DNA of 15,745 nucleotides, taken from CACPJA01 sp964629335 (GTDB taxonomy: Bacteria > Pseudomonadota > Gammaproteobacteria > Steroidobacterales > UBA11654). The DNA is taken from contig CAZVRH010000033.1 of the NCBI GenBank assembly GCA_964629335.1, positions 1 through 15,745 on the forward strand. The letters are read 5' to 3'. The notes under the pieces were generated by a model that ran no database searches, was not told where the DNA came from, and was given only the letters and a program-made list of their open reading frames with translations. Made by a program: the position numbers and the translations under genes. This document shows positions 7,062-13,252 of the stretch, piece by piece. Position 1 is the stretch's first letter. Each line of letters opens with the position of its first letter.

Positions 7062-7090
7062 ATTAAACTCTATATTATTTAGGTAGGCAA
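7062..7090 (-). promoter_or_regulatory. candidate promoter of the small membrane protein-fabA-fabB operon
   Basis: On the minus strand TTGCCT (7090-7085) and TTTAAT (7067-7062) are separated by exactly 17 bp and match the consensus at 4 of 6 and 5 of 6 positions. Transcription would start near 7055, about 33 nt before the ATG at 7022. It diverges from the lexA promoter and does not overlap the proposed LexA operator. Confidence 0.4.
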
Positions 7091-7141
7091 CTATCGATAC
7101 ATCCCGTGTAGAAATATTTAATAAAAATTTAAAATATTTTG

Positions 7142-7170
7142 TTGAATGTTCTCTTTTTGTTCTCTATTAT
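7142..7170 (+). promoter_or_regulatory. lexA promoter (-35 TTGAAT, 17-bp spacer, -10 TATTAT)
   Basis: TTGAAT at 7142-7147 and TATTAT at 7165-7170 are separated by an ideal 17 bp. Transcription would begin near 7177, giving a leader of about 30 nt. The 15-bp direct repeat proposed as the LexA operator lies wholly inside the spacer, so bound repressor would block both boxes. Confidence 0.6.
7148..7162 (+). promoter_or_regulatory. proposed LexA operator, GTTC-N7-GTTC direct repeat
   Basis: GTTCTCTTTTTGTTC reads GTTC-N7-GTTC, the form of SOS box established for alphaproteobacterial LexA, and not the CTGT-N8-ACAG palindrome of E. coli. The repeat extends to GTTCTC with an 11-bp period, about one helical turn. 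It fills the spacer between the -35 and -10 boxes of lexA. No E. coli-type SOS box is visible in the 185-bp gap. The presumed recognition helix of the encoded LexA (KSKGVVHRYIKTL) also resembles the alphaproteobacterial type. Binding is inferred. Confidence 0.6.
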
Positions 7171-7194
7171 CTAATTGGTTTAAATAACTATTAA

Positions 7195-7202
7195 AGAGAG
7201 GG
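7195..7202 (+). promoter_or_regulatory. Shine-Dalgarno of lexA
   Basis: AGAGAGGG ends 5 nt before the ATG at 7208. It supports this start, which also matches the usual LexA N-terminus (LTxxEKxxLxFI). Confidence 0.6.
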
Positions 7203-7207
7203 TAAAT

Positions 7208-7816
7208 ATGCTGACACCAAGCGAGAAAAAAACACTAAAATTTATTCAGAAATATTGTATTGAAAGAGGCTATTCCCCTACCCTCAATGAGATTGCTCAA
7301 GGTATTGGTATCAAATCTAAAGGAGTAGTTCATCGCTATATAAAGACTCTCGAATCTTTGAACATGATTAGCATTTCATCGCATCGAAAACGTGGTATTT
7401 GCCTAAACCTTGAAGCTTATGAGAATCAATCAGTTGCCCCAATTATCCCCCTATTGGGTCGTATTGCAGCAGGACAACCCATTGAGGCAATTGAAGGTAG
7501 AGAGGAAATAAACTTAGCTGATTTTATTATGAATCCGGATCGATTTGCTCTTCAAGTAAGTGGCGACTCAATGATCGAAGCAGGAATTCTAGATGGAGAT
7601 ACGGTTATCATTAAACATCAAAATACCGCTGAAACTGGAGATATTATTGTTGCCCTAATTGACGGTCTTGAAGCGACATTAAAAAGATTGAAAAAGCTTC
7701 CTGGTGGGATGATTTTACTGATTCCGGAAAACAAATTGATGGAAGGAATTATATACGAAGCAAAACGCATTCAGATACAAGGAGTGGTTGTTGGTCAACT
7801 CAGAAGTTATCAATAA
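7208..7816 (+). CDS. lexA: LexA repressor, autocleaving (S24 family)
   Basis: LexA represses SOS genes and cleaves itself when RecA filaments form. The 202-aa length matches gammaproteobacterial LexA. Residues 1-65 form the winged-helix DNA-binding domain (SPTLNEIAQGIGIKSKGVVH). The cleavage site Ala88-Gly89 lies in GRIAAGQP, with nucleophile Ser121 in VSGDSM and general base Lys159 in EATLKRLKK. E. coli LexA has 84/85, 119 and 156. The presence of a full winged helix argues against UmuD. The recognition segment SKGVVHRYIKTL is closer to the alphaproteobacterial SKSGIHRLITAL than to E. coli SPNAAEEHLKAL, which fits the GTTC-N7-GTTC site in its own promoter. It leads an operon with a Y-family polymerase and an SRAP protein, so the locus is probably autoregulated. 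Whether this is the cell's only LexA is unknown. Confidence 0.93.
   Translation: MLTPSEKKTLKFIQKYCIERGYSPTLNEIAQGIGIKSKGVVHRYIKTLESLNMISISSHRKRGICLNLEAYENQSVAPIIPLLGRIAAGQPIEAIEGREEINLADFIMNPDRFALQVSGDSMIEAGILDGDTVIIKHQNTAETGDIIVALIDGLEATLKRLKKLPGGMILLIPENKLMEGIIYEAKRIQIQGVVVGQLRSYQ
7779..7784 (+). promoter_or_regulatory. internal Shine-Dalgarno candidate for the polymerase gene
   Basis: AAGGAG lies inside the end of lexA, 6 nt before TTG at 7791 and 3 nt before TTG at 7788; both are in the polymerase frame. It would support a start up to 15 codons upstream of the ATG at 7833, where the conserved Y-family N-terminus begins. The choice between these starts is open. Confidence 0.4.
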
Positions 7817-7832
7817 TCAACCTTGGCAACAA

Positions 7833-9041
7833 ATGATTGCTTTGGTTGATATGAATTCATTCTTTGCATCCATTGAGCAGCTTGATCAGCCTGAATTATT
7901 TGGGCGCCCTGTTGCTGTAACAAATGGGTTACAGGGCACCTGCATTATTACCTGTTCATATGAGGCGAGATACTGGGGAATCAAAACAGGAATGCGCTTA
8001 AAACAAGCTAAGAAATTATGCCCAGATATTATCCAAAGACCTTCTAGACCTAAACGATACGCTGAAATATCAACAAAAATCATGCAAGCTTTAACAGCTA
8101 TTACGCCTGACATTGAAGTGTATTCAGTGGATGAAGCTTTCTTAGAGCTAACACACTGTCAAAGAATTATTGAGTCCCCTGAAGTTATAGCCAATAAAAT
8201 CCAAGAGTTAATTATTAAAATATCAGGATTATCTTGCTCCATCGGGATCAGCGGTGATAAAACAACCGCTAAGTATGCCGCAAAACAAAATAAGCCTCAC
8301 GGTATTACCATCATTCATCCTAAAAAATCGGTAGATGCTTTAAGAGATGCACCAGTTACAGATTTATGCGGTATCGCCAACGGTATTCAACGATTTTTAA
8401 ACGCTCACGGTGTTTACAAATGTGGTGATATGAAAAATATACCCATCAGCGTACTTGGGAAACATTTTGGTCACCCTGGACGTCGCATATGGTTAATGGC
8501 TCAAGGCAAAGATCCTGAAAAAATTAAAACAGATGTTGCTGAACCAAAATCAATTGGTCACGGAAAAGTTATGCCTCCTAATACCAAGAATATAAAAATC
8601 ATCCTGATGTATTTGCAACACATGAGTGAAAAAGTTAGTTCTCGGCTGAGAAAACATCAATTACAATCTAACTGCTTCTATATTGGCATCAAATGCAAGA
8701 AAGGATGGATAGGAGAAAAAATGAAACACCCTTATCCCACTGATGATGGAAGAAATATCATGAAATTAGGTCAAAAAATGATTCTTGAAAGATGGACGGG
8801 TGAAGGCATTAGTCAAATTCAGGTAACAGCCATCAAGCCCAGAATTTCAGAGCAACAAATAGATTTTCTAGAGGATAGAAACCAAAACATCCATATAAGA
8901 GAAAAAAACAGGGTTATGGATTCAATTAATGAACGCTATGGAGATCTAACTATAGCACCAAGTAATTTAATCAAACGCTCCAGCATGCCTGATGTAATTG
9001 CTCCTGCCTGGAAACCAACAGGTCACAGAAGAACCGTTTAG
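7833..9041 (+). CDS. Y-family translesion DNA polymerase (DinB/UmuC-like)
   Basis: This error-prone polymerase is 402 aa from the ATG at 7833. Catalytic carboxylates are visible: Asp6 in ALVDMNSFFAS, and Asp100 and Glu101 in YSVDEAFLE, matching the positions in DinB. SIGISGDKTTAKYAAKQNKPHGI is the palm/fingers nucleotide-contact stretch (family SIGIAxNKxLAKxAS). A little-finger domain follows. QIDFL at residues 342-346 (8856-8870) resembles the beta-clamp binding motif QL(S/D)LF. I prefer the ATG because family members begin at this point, 16 nt after the lexA stop. A TTG at 7788 or 7791, preceded by AAGGAG inside lexA, would add up to 15 residues. Pairing with lexA suggests SOS induction. 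Whether it is Pol IV-like or Pol V-like cannot be settled; no umuD is present, though LexA carries the related S24 fold. Confidence 0.88.
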   Translation: MIALVDMNSFFASIEQLDQPELFGRPVAVTNGLQGTCIITCSYEARYWGIKTGMRLKQAKKLCPDIIQRPSRPKRYAEISTKIMQALTAITPDIEVYSVDEAFLELTHCQRIIESPEVIANKIQELIIKISGLSCSIGISGDKTTAKYAAKQNKPHGITIIHPKKSVDALRDAPVTDLCGIANGIQRFLNAHGVYKCGDMKNIPISVLGKHFGHPGRRIWLMAQGKDPEKIKTDVAEPKSIGHGKVMPPNTKNIKIILMYLQHMSEKVSSRLRKHQLQSNCFYIGIKCKKGWIGEKMKHPYPTDDGRNIMKLGQKMILERWTGEGISQIQVTAIKPRISEQQIDFLEDRNQNIHIREKNRVMDSINERYGDLTIAPSNLIKRSSMPDVIAPAWKPTGHRRTV

Positions 9042-9043
9042 AA

Positions 9044-9454
9044 ATGTGTGGAGGAGCGTCATTTAACCATAAGGGGGAACACATGAGGATGTATTTCCCA
9101 AACCCAAAGGCAAAACTACCCGTTTTAAGTAAAAATAGTGAAACTCAACTTATTCTTTGGGGAAGAAGGACAGGTCAACCGGGAAGATTGCCACTGGGCG
9201 GTTGGGCAAGACTTGATTCTATTCATGCTGGAGTGTGGGATAAGTGGTTTCCTAAGCCAGTAAAGATACCTATCTTAAGCTTTATGGAAAAGGATTATGA
9301 GGGAAAAAGCCATTGGTTTGATTTGGTTAAAGGTCAATGGATACAAGGCTTAATTGCGATTGAGAAACAAGAAAAAAGACTCTATGTCGTTACAATTGAA
9401 CCTGAGCTAGAACACAGTATTCATGATCGTTGGCCAAGAGTAATGAGCGGTTAA
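9044..9454 (+). CDS. short SRAP-family (YedK/HMCES-like) protein
   Basis: SRAP proteins protect abasic sites in single-stranded DNA by forming a covalent thiazolidine link through Cys2. This 136-aa protein begins MCGG, so Met removal would expose Cys2. Other family landmarks appear in order: ILWGRRTG at 37-44 (RWGL region), WARLDSI at 54-60 (NARAETV region), SFMEKD at 79-84 (GFYEW region, Glu82 matching the catalytic Glu), and HDRWPRVM at 127-134 (HxRMPV(I/L)L, His127 matching the catalytic His). It is far shorter than the usual 210-230 aa, and the conserved Asn before the Ala-Arg appears to be Trp54. It starts 2 nt after the polymerase stop, so SOS co-expression is likely. Its stop overlaps that of the thermonuclease gene by 4 bp. 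The assignment rests on motif order and Cys2. Confidence 0.75.
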   Translation: MCGGASFNHKGEHMRMYFPNPKAKLPVLSKNSETQLILWGRRTGQPGRLPLGGWARLDSIHAGVWDKWFPKPVKIPILSFMEKDYEGKSHWFDLVKGQWIQGLIAIEKQEKRLYVVTIEPELEHSIHDRWPRVMSG

Positions 9455-10095
9455 TCTCTTACAGTATTTTGTCGCCTCCAATCCTCAGGATCAAGAAAGT
9501 TTCCGCTCCACATCCCTACTCTTTTGGTCATAGCTTCAACCATTTCATTCTCGTATCGTCGAGAATATCTCAGGTAGGCAACAGCCATTCCGGAGCGAAC
9601 CATTTCAGACTGAAGGTCCACACCATTAGCAAAACAAATACTTAATGTCCGACCGTACTTATCTTCTCCTTCGTCAGTACATTGAACTTGTTGACCATCG
9701 ATGAGTTCTTTAAGTTTTGAAGAGGCTTTCTTGCCGCAGGCCCATATTTTCCCATTGGGTCTCTGGCAATACTGTGTTTGACCATAATAATAGCTCTCAG
9801 GTGCGTCTATCCCGCTGAAACGTATTTTAGTTTTTTTGATGGTAATAGTATCTCCATCAACAACTTTGGCCTTCCCGGAGATAACAAAAACTAGAGGCTT
9901 ATCATTATCGTTAATTTTTTGATCGCCCAATGTATCATCTCTATAATTTTGAGGATCTGCCAAAGTAAAGTTTTCTGATTGAATTGGAGAAGCTGATGAT
10001 ACATCACTTGACTCACCAATTGATTCGTCTATTTGTGCCGCTATTGTATGAACAGCTAACACAGAAACCATAATAATTAATAATCTTAACTTCAT
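9451..10095 (-). CDS. exported thermonuclease-family (SNase-like) nuclease
   Basis: This 214-aa protein has a signal peptide (residues 1-20, MKLRLL... to HTIAA) and a low-complexity linker rich in Ser, Asp and Asn (21-66). A staphylococcal-nuclease (OB-fold) domain follows. Active-site equivalents are present: Asp79 and Asp82 in VVDGDT (Ca2+ region), Arg92 in IRFSGIDAPES (Arg35), Asp97 and Glu100 (Asp40, Glu43) and Arg149 in KYGRT (Arg87). Cys110 and Cys120 flank an insertion common in exported Gram-negative members and may form a disulfide. GMWSGNFLDPEDWRR closes the domain. It probably degrades DNA or RNA in the periplasm or outside the cell, perhaps for nutrient gain. It starts 1 nt after the SDR stop and is probably co-transcribed. 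Its stop overlaps that of the SRAP gene in a shared TTAA. Confidence 0.9.
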   Translation of the reverse strand: MKLRLLIIMVSVLAVHTIAAQIDESIGESSDVSSASPIQSENFTLADPQNYRDDTLGDQKINDNDKPLVFVISGKAKVVDGDTITIKKTKIRFSGIDAPESYYYGQTQYCQRPNGKIWACGKKASSKLKELIDGQQVQCTDEGEDKYGRTLSICFANGVDLQSEMVRSGMAVAYLRYSRRYENEMVEAMTKRVGMWSGNFLDPEDWRRQNTVRD

Positions 10096-10096
10096 T

Positions 10097-10894
10097 TTAA
10101 TACATCCTTTTTGTTAAACCTTGAGCAATTAACCTGGTAAGTTTTTCAGGTATGACTTTTGTTAAGATAGCAAAAAACTTATTGAGACCGCCATTAATAA
10201 TTAAACTTCTACCCTTCATAACTGCATCATAACCTTGCTTGGCCACAGTCAGTGAATCCATCCACAACCAGTTTGGTGCATTAGCAATCTCAGGCATATT
10301 TGCTGCAACATGAAACTCACTTCTGGTTAGACCAGGACAGACAGCAGAACAATAAATGTTCTCCTCAAGATACTGTTGATGGATACTTTCTGAGAATTTA
10401 ATTTGAAATATCTTCACTGGACTATAAAGGCCAGCCATATCTGGTGAAGGAATAAAAGGAGCAAGTGAAGCAAGATTGATAATTCTTCCGTATTTTTTTT
10501 CTATCATCCCTGGCAAAAAAAGGTAGGTAAGTTCAGTTACAGCAGTAACCATGAGTTGAAGAAAATCCTGATGGGATTGCCATGATGCTTCTTCAAATTT
10601 TCCAGAATTACCATAACCTGCATTATTAACTAAAGCATCAATATGAATATTATTAACAGAGCAATATTCAAGAATCTCTTTAGGTGCCTCAGGATCAGAA
10701 AGATCGGCAGCAAACACATAAATATTGCCGGTTTTCTTAGACCTTAACTCCTTAGCTAACTTCTCCAATCGATCTAGTCTTCTTGCAGTAAGAACCAGAT
10801 CGAATTCTTCATCAAAAAATACCCTCGCAAATGCCTCGCCTATTCCAGAAGATGCTCCAGTGATAAGTACAGTTTTATTCGTATTGTCTGTCAT
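10097..10894 (-). CDS. short-chain dehydrogenase/reductase (classical SDR)
   Basis: This 265-aa classical SDR has a Rossmann fold with cofactor loop TGASSGIGEAFA at 12-23, NNAGYG at 90-95 and catalytic Tyr157 and Lys161 in YSPVK. Ser143 in LASLAPF is the probable catalytic Ser, one residue further from Tyr than usual. Arg38 and Arg39 after the second strand (TARRLDRL) suggest NADP(H) preference. CPGLTRSEF at 186-194 is the usual PG motif. It resembles the DltE/YqjQ-like group often annotated as oxidoreductases of unknown substrate. It is followed after 1 nt by the thermonuclease gene and lies 64 bp after the aminotransferase. The substrate is unknown. Confidence 0.88.
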   Translation of the reverse strand: MTDNTNKTVLITGASSGIGEAFARVFFDEEFDLVLTARRLDRLEKLAKELRSKKTGNIYVFAADLSDPEAPKEILEYCSVNNIHIDALVNNAGYGNSGKFEEASWQSHQDFLQLMVTAVTELTYLFLPGMIEKKYGRIINLASLAPFIPSPDMAGLYSPVKIFQIKFSESIHQQYLEENIYCSAVCPGLTRSEFHVAANMPEIANAPNWLWMDSLTVAKQGYDAVMKGRSLIINGGLNKFFAILTKVIPEKLTRLIAQGLTKRMY

Positions 10895-10958
10895 TGATGA
10901 AATCTACTCACAGACTAACATAATTTTGATTTAGGCATTTTGTCAATGCCTTTGGAAT

Positions 10959-12188
10959 TTACCCCAAGGCTACTTTAAGCCCGGCGATTAAATGTTCAAT
11001 TTCTTCCGTTGTGTTGTAGTGTAAAAATGATAGTCGAATCGCACCTGGGTCAAGATTGATCTTCATTTCATTCAAAGGCCTTACCCCATAAAAGTCACCT
11101 ACACCAACCATTAAATTCTCCTTAGTTAAGGTGTCAACAACCTCATTAAAATCTTGTTTTAATGGTAGGAAAGTAACTGTTGCACATCGAATATTAGGAT
11201 CATCTGGACCAATTATTTTTACATCATCCCTAGATTTTAAGAAATCCAGAAGAAGGGTAAGTAATTCTTTTTCATGTTCTTCAAAAAGCTCAAATAACCT
11301 TTGGCGTTTAACGTTTACTAAATCAATTTTTTCGAAATGGTGATCATGTACCGCATCAAAATAATCTGCGATTCCAGCAGCTGATGCAATTTGAGCATGA
11401 TCTGGCCCTGCAGGTGTTAAATTACATCGATCATCATCTTTATTGAAAAAATGAGATTGATTCGCCATTTGTTTTTGAAGTTCCTTCTTTACAAACATTA
11501 AACCTAGATGAGGTCCCCAAGTTTTGTACAGAGAAAATAAATAAATGTCTGCGCCTAGATCTTTAATATCTGAAAACCCATGAGGAGCATAGGATACTGC
11601 ATCCACAACTGTAATTGCGCCTGCGTCATGCGCTTTTTGAGCAATCACTTTAACCGGGTTAACGTGAGCTATTACATTAGACGAATGGGGGAACGCTATC
11701 ATCTTTGTACGACGAGTGATGAGCTTATCGAGTTCACCTACGCTAAGTTGGCCTGATGTTTCATCTATATGCCATTCTGTTACAACAATTCCTCTTTGCT
11801 CTAGTCTGCGCCATGCACCTGCGTTTGCCTCATGGTCTTGACAGGAAACAATGATTTGGTCTCCATCTTCCCACATAGGTCTAAGAGCGTTTGCCAACAC
11901 ATATACATTTTGCGAAGTAGATGGTCCGAAATGAATTTCATCTTCACCAACATTTAAATAGTCTGCAATCCGGCGATAAGATTCATCCATTTTTTCACCA
12001 CCAGTAATTGAAGCAGGAAAGGAGTAATATGGCTGTACTTTTGTTTTGGTGTAAAACTCCATAAGTCGATCAATCACTTGTTGACATGCATATGATCCTC
12101 CGGCGTTCTCAAAAAACGACCATCCTTCTAATGAAGGTTCTTTAAATGCTGGAAATTGCGATCTAACAAAATTTGAATCTAGTTTCAT
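10959..12188 (-). CDS. class V aminotransferase, cysteine desulfurase-like (VC1184 family)
   Basis: This 409-aa PLP enzyme has the class V fold. The PLP lysine is Lys222 in FSLYKTWGPHLG, with Asp196 in VVDAVSYAPHG contacting the pyridine nitrogen and His119 in DHEANAGAW stacking on the ring. FFENAGGSYACQQV at 25-38 and the SLYKTWGPHLG wording match the VC1184-type cysteine-desulfurase-like family (TIGR01976, from memory) and not IscS or SufS. The catalytic Cys loop of IscS is not evident, so desulfurase activity is uncertain; lyase or transaminase chemistry is equally possible. No signal peptide is seen, so it is cytoplasmic. It begins 9 bp after the stop of the exported MBL-fold gene and is probably the next gene of that operon. 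Confidence 0.87.
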   Translation of the reverse strand: MKLDSNFVRSQFPAFKEPSLEGWSFFENAGGSYACQQVIDRLMEFYTKTKVQPYYSFPASITGGEKMDESYRRIADYLNVGEDEIHFGPSTSQNVYVLANALRPMWEDGDQIIVSCQDHEANAGAWRRLEQRGIVVTEWHIDETSGQLSVGELDKLITRRTKMIAFPHSSNVIAHVNPVKVIAQKAHDAGAITVVDAVSYAPHGFSDIKDLGADIYLFSLYKTWGPHLGLMFVKKELQKQMANQSHFFNKDDDRCNLTPAGPDHAQIASAAGIADYFDAVHDHHFEKIDLVNVKRQRLFELFEEHEKELLTLLLDFLKSRDDVKIIGPDDPNIRCATVTFLPLKQDFNEVVDTLTKENLMVGVGDFYGVRPLNEMKINLDPGAIRLSFLHYNTTEEIEHLIAGLKVALG

Positions 12189-12197
12189 AATACTATT

Positions 12198-13115
12198 CTA
12201 GTAAACAGATAAATCCTCACCGATCGAGACATTTCCTGAATAGGCGGATTCAATTTCTTTTAAAATCTCATCGTCTGTTGATCCCCAGAAAAGAATATGA
12301 GTCAGAACGAGCAATTTAGGTTTTGCTTTATTAACTATTGCAGCTAGCTCTTTTGTGGAAGTGTGATGAGAAGCATGATATTTCTGCCATACTTTATTTC
12401 TTCTGTTGAAACCTGATTGGGAATAGACTTCATGGACCAAGATATCTACTCCTCTGCTCATCTCAATAAGTTTTTCACTTGGAGCGGTATCTCCTGATAT
12501 GACAATAGTTTTATCCTCTGTAATGAACTTATAACCAAAGGCATTTTCCCATGTTCCGTGATTAACTTTAAAAGCAATAACTTGAATAAATTCATCTTCA
12601 TAAATCATACCTTCATCAATCTCAGTTACCTGCACCTGCCACCCACTATCATTGGCGGGCTCTAGACCTTCAATTCGATAGTCAATATCAGCTGTGTATG
12701 CTTCAATAATGTTTGTGGTCATGTCTTTTATCCCTTTAGGACCAAACACTTTCAAAGGGGTTGATCGTTCAAGTACCCAAGGGGTTAAAATAAGATCTGG
12801 ATAACCTGTTGTATGATCTGAATGTAAATGGGTAAGAAATGCAACTTTAAGATTCTTGGGTTTTAGGGATTCAAATGGGCCGCCTTGACTAGAAGAGAGT
12901 GCTGCAGCCTGCCTTACGATCCCTGGACCAAAATCAACAATATATGAGTGATTTTTCACCGAAATAGCTAAAGCAGGTCCTGCTCGATTAGGGTCTGCAT
13001 TGGGGGTACCCGTTCCCAAAAGAATTAATTGAGTTTGATCTTCATTAGCTGACTGAATCCATAATGGGGTCATAAGCATAAGAAGAAAAAAAAGAAAACA
13101 GATACGGAATTTCAT
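12198..13115 (-). CDS. exported metallo-beta-lactamase-fold hydrolase
   Basis: This 305-aa protein has a signal peptide (residues 1-22, MKFRICFLFFLLMLMTPLWIQS). The MBL core follows: LGTGTPNADPNRAGP at 33-47, the metal motif THLHSDH at 95-101 (His96, His98, Asp100, His101), His186 in VNHGTW, bridging Asp209 in SGDTAPS and His273 in LTHILFW. The GTGTP start, SGDT and late HASHHTS resemble the RNase Z/arylsulfatase-like subgroup, but an exported RNase Z is unlikely. A periplasmic zinc hydrolase on a sulfate ester, lactone or phosphodiester is more plausible. Its ATG overlaps the stop of the 46-aa gene as ATGA. The aminotransferase follows after 9 bp. Confidence 0.88.
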   Translation of the reverse strand: MKFRICFLFFLLMLMTPLWIQSANEDQTQLILLGTGTPNADPNRAGPALAISVKNHSYIVDFGPGIVRQAAALSSSQGGPFESLKPKNLKVAFLTHLHSDHTTGYPDLILTPWVLERSTPLKVFGPKGIKDMTTNIIEAYTADIDYRIEGLEPANDSGWQVQVTEIDEGMIYEDEFIQVIAFKVNHGTWENAFGYKFITEDKTIVISGDTAPSEKLIEMSRGVDILVHEVYSQSGFNRRNKVWQKYHASHHTSTKELAAIVNKAKPKLLVLTHILFWGSTDDEILKEIESAYSGNVSIGEDLSVY

Positions 13116-13252
13116 GAATCGTCTCGAATTAACTGCTCAATCTGTTTTTGTGAGTCTTTTCTTTGGTAACGTTTCTTGCTCTTATGTTTTTTTGTGGTCG
13201 CATAAGGCGGTATCTTTTTTCGGGTTTTGGTTTTTTCATCTTTGTTGTTCAT
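13112..13252 (-). CDS. small basic protein of 46 aa, unknown
   Basis: An open frame of 46 codons begins with the ATG at 13252-13250 and ends with the TGA at 13114-13112. It starts MNNKDEKTKTRKKIPPYATT and ends QIEQLIRDDS. It has 12 Lys and 4 Arg against 6 acidic residues; the basic residues concentrate in positions 4-36, with an amphipathic-looking end. There is no signal peptide or membrane segment. Support for translation is positional: its ATG overlaps the cytochrome stop as ATGA, and its own stop overlaps the MBL-fold start as ATGA. It therefore fills the gap with two perfect coupling junctions. It could bind RNA or DNA or act mainly as a translation coupler. I do not recognise a family. 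Confidence 0.65.
   Translation of the reverse strand: MNNKDEKTKTRKKIPPYATTKKHKSKKRYQRKDSQKQIEQLIRDDS

Noticed and set aside
7208..7816. Reading the first SOS gene as UmuD
   Set aside because: It has a complete N-terminal winged helix and a LexA length of 202 aa; UmuD is about 140 aa and lacks this domain.
12198..13115. Annotating the MBL-fold protein as RNase Z
   Set aside because: It resembles RNase Z in several motifs but has a clear signal peptide, which does not fit a cytoplasmic tRNA-processing enzyme.
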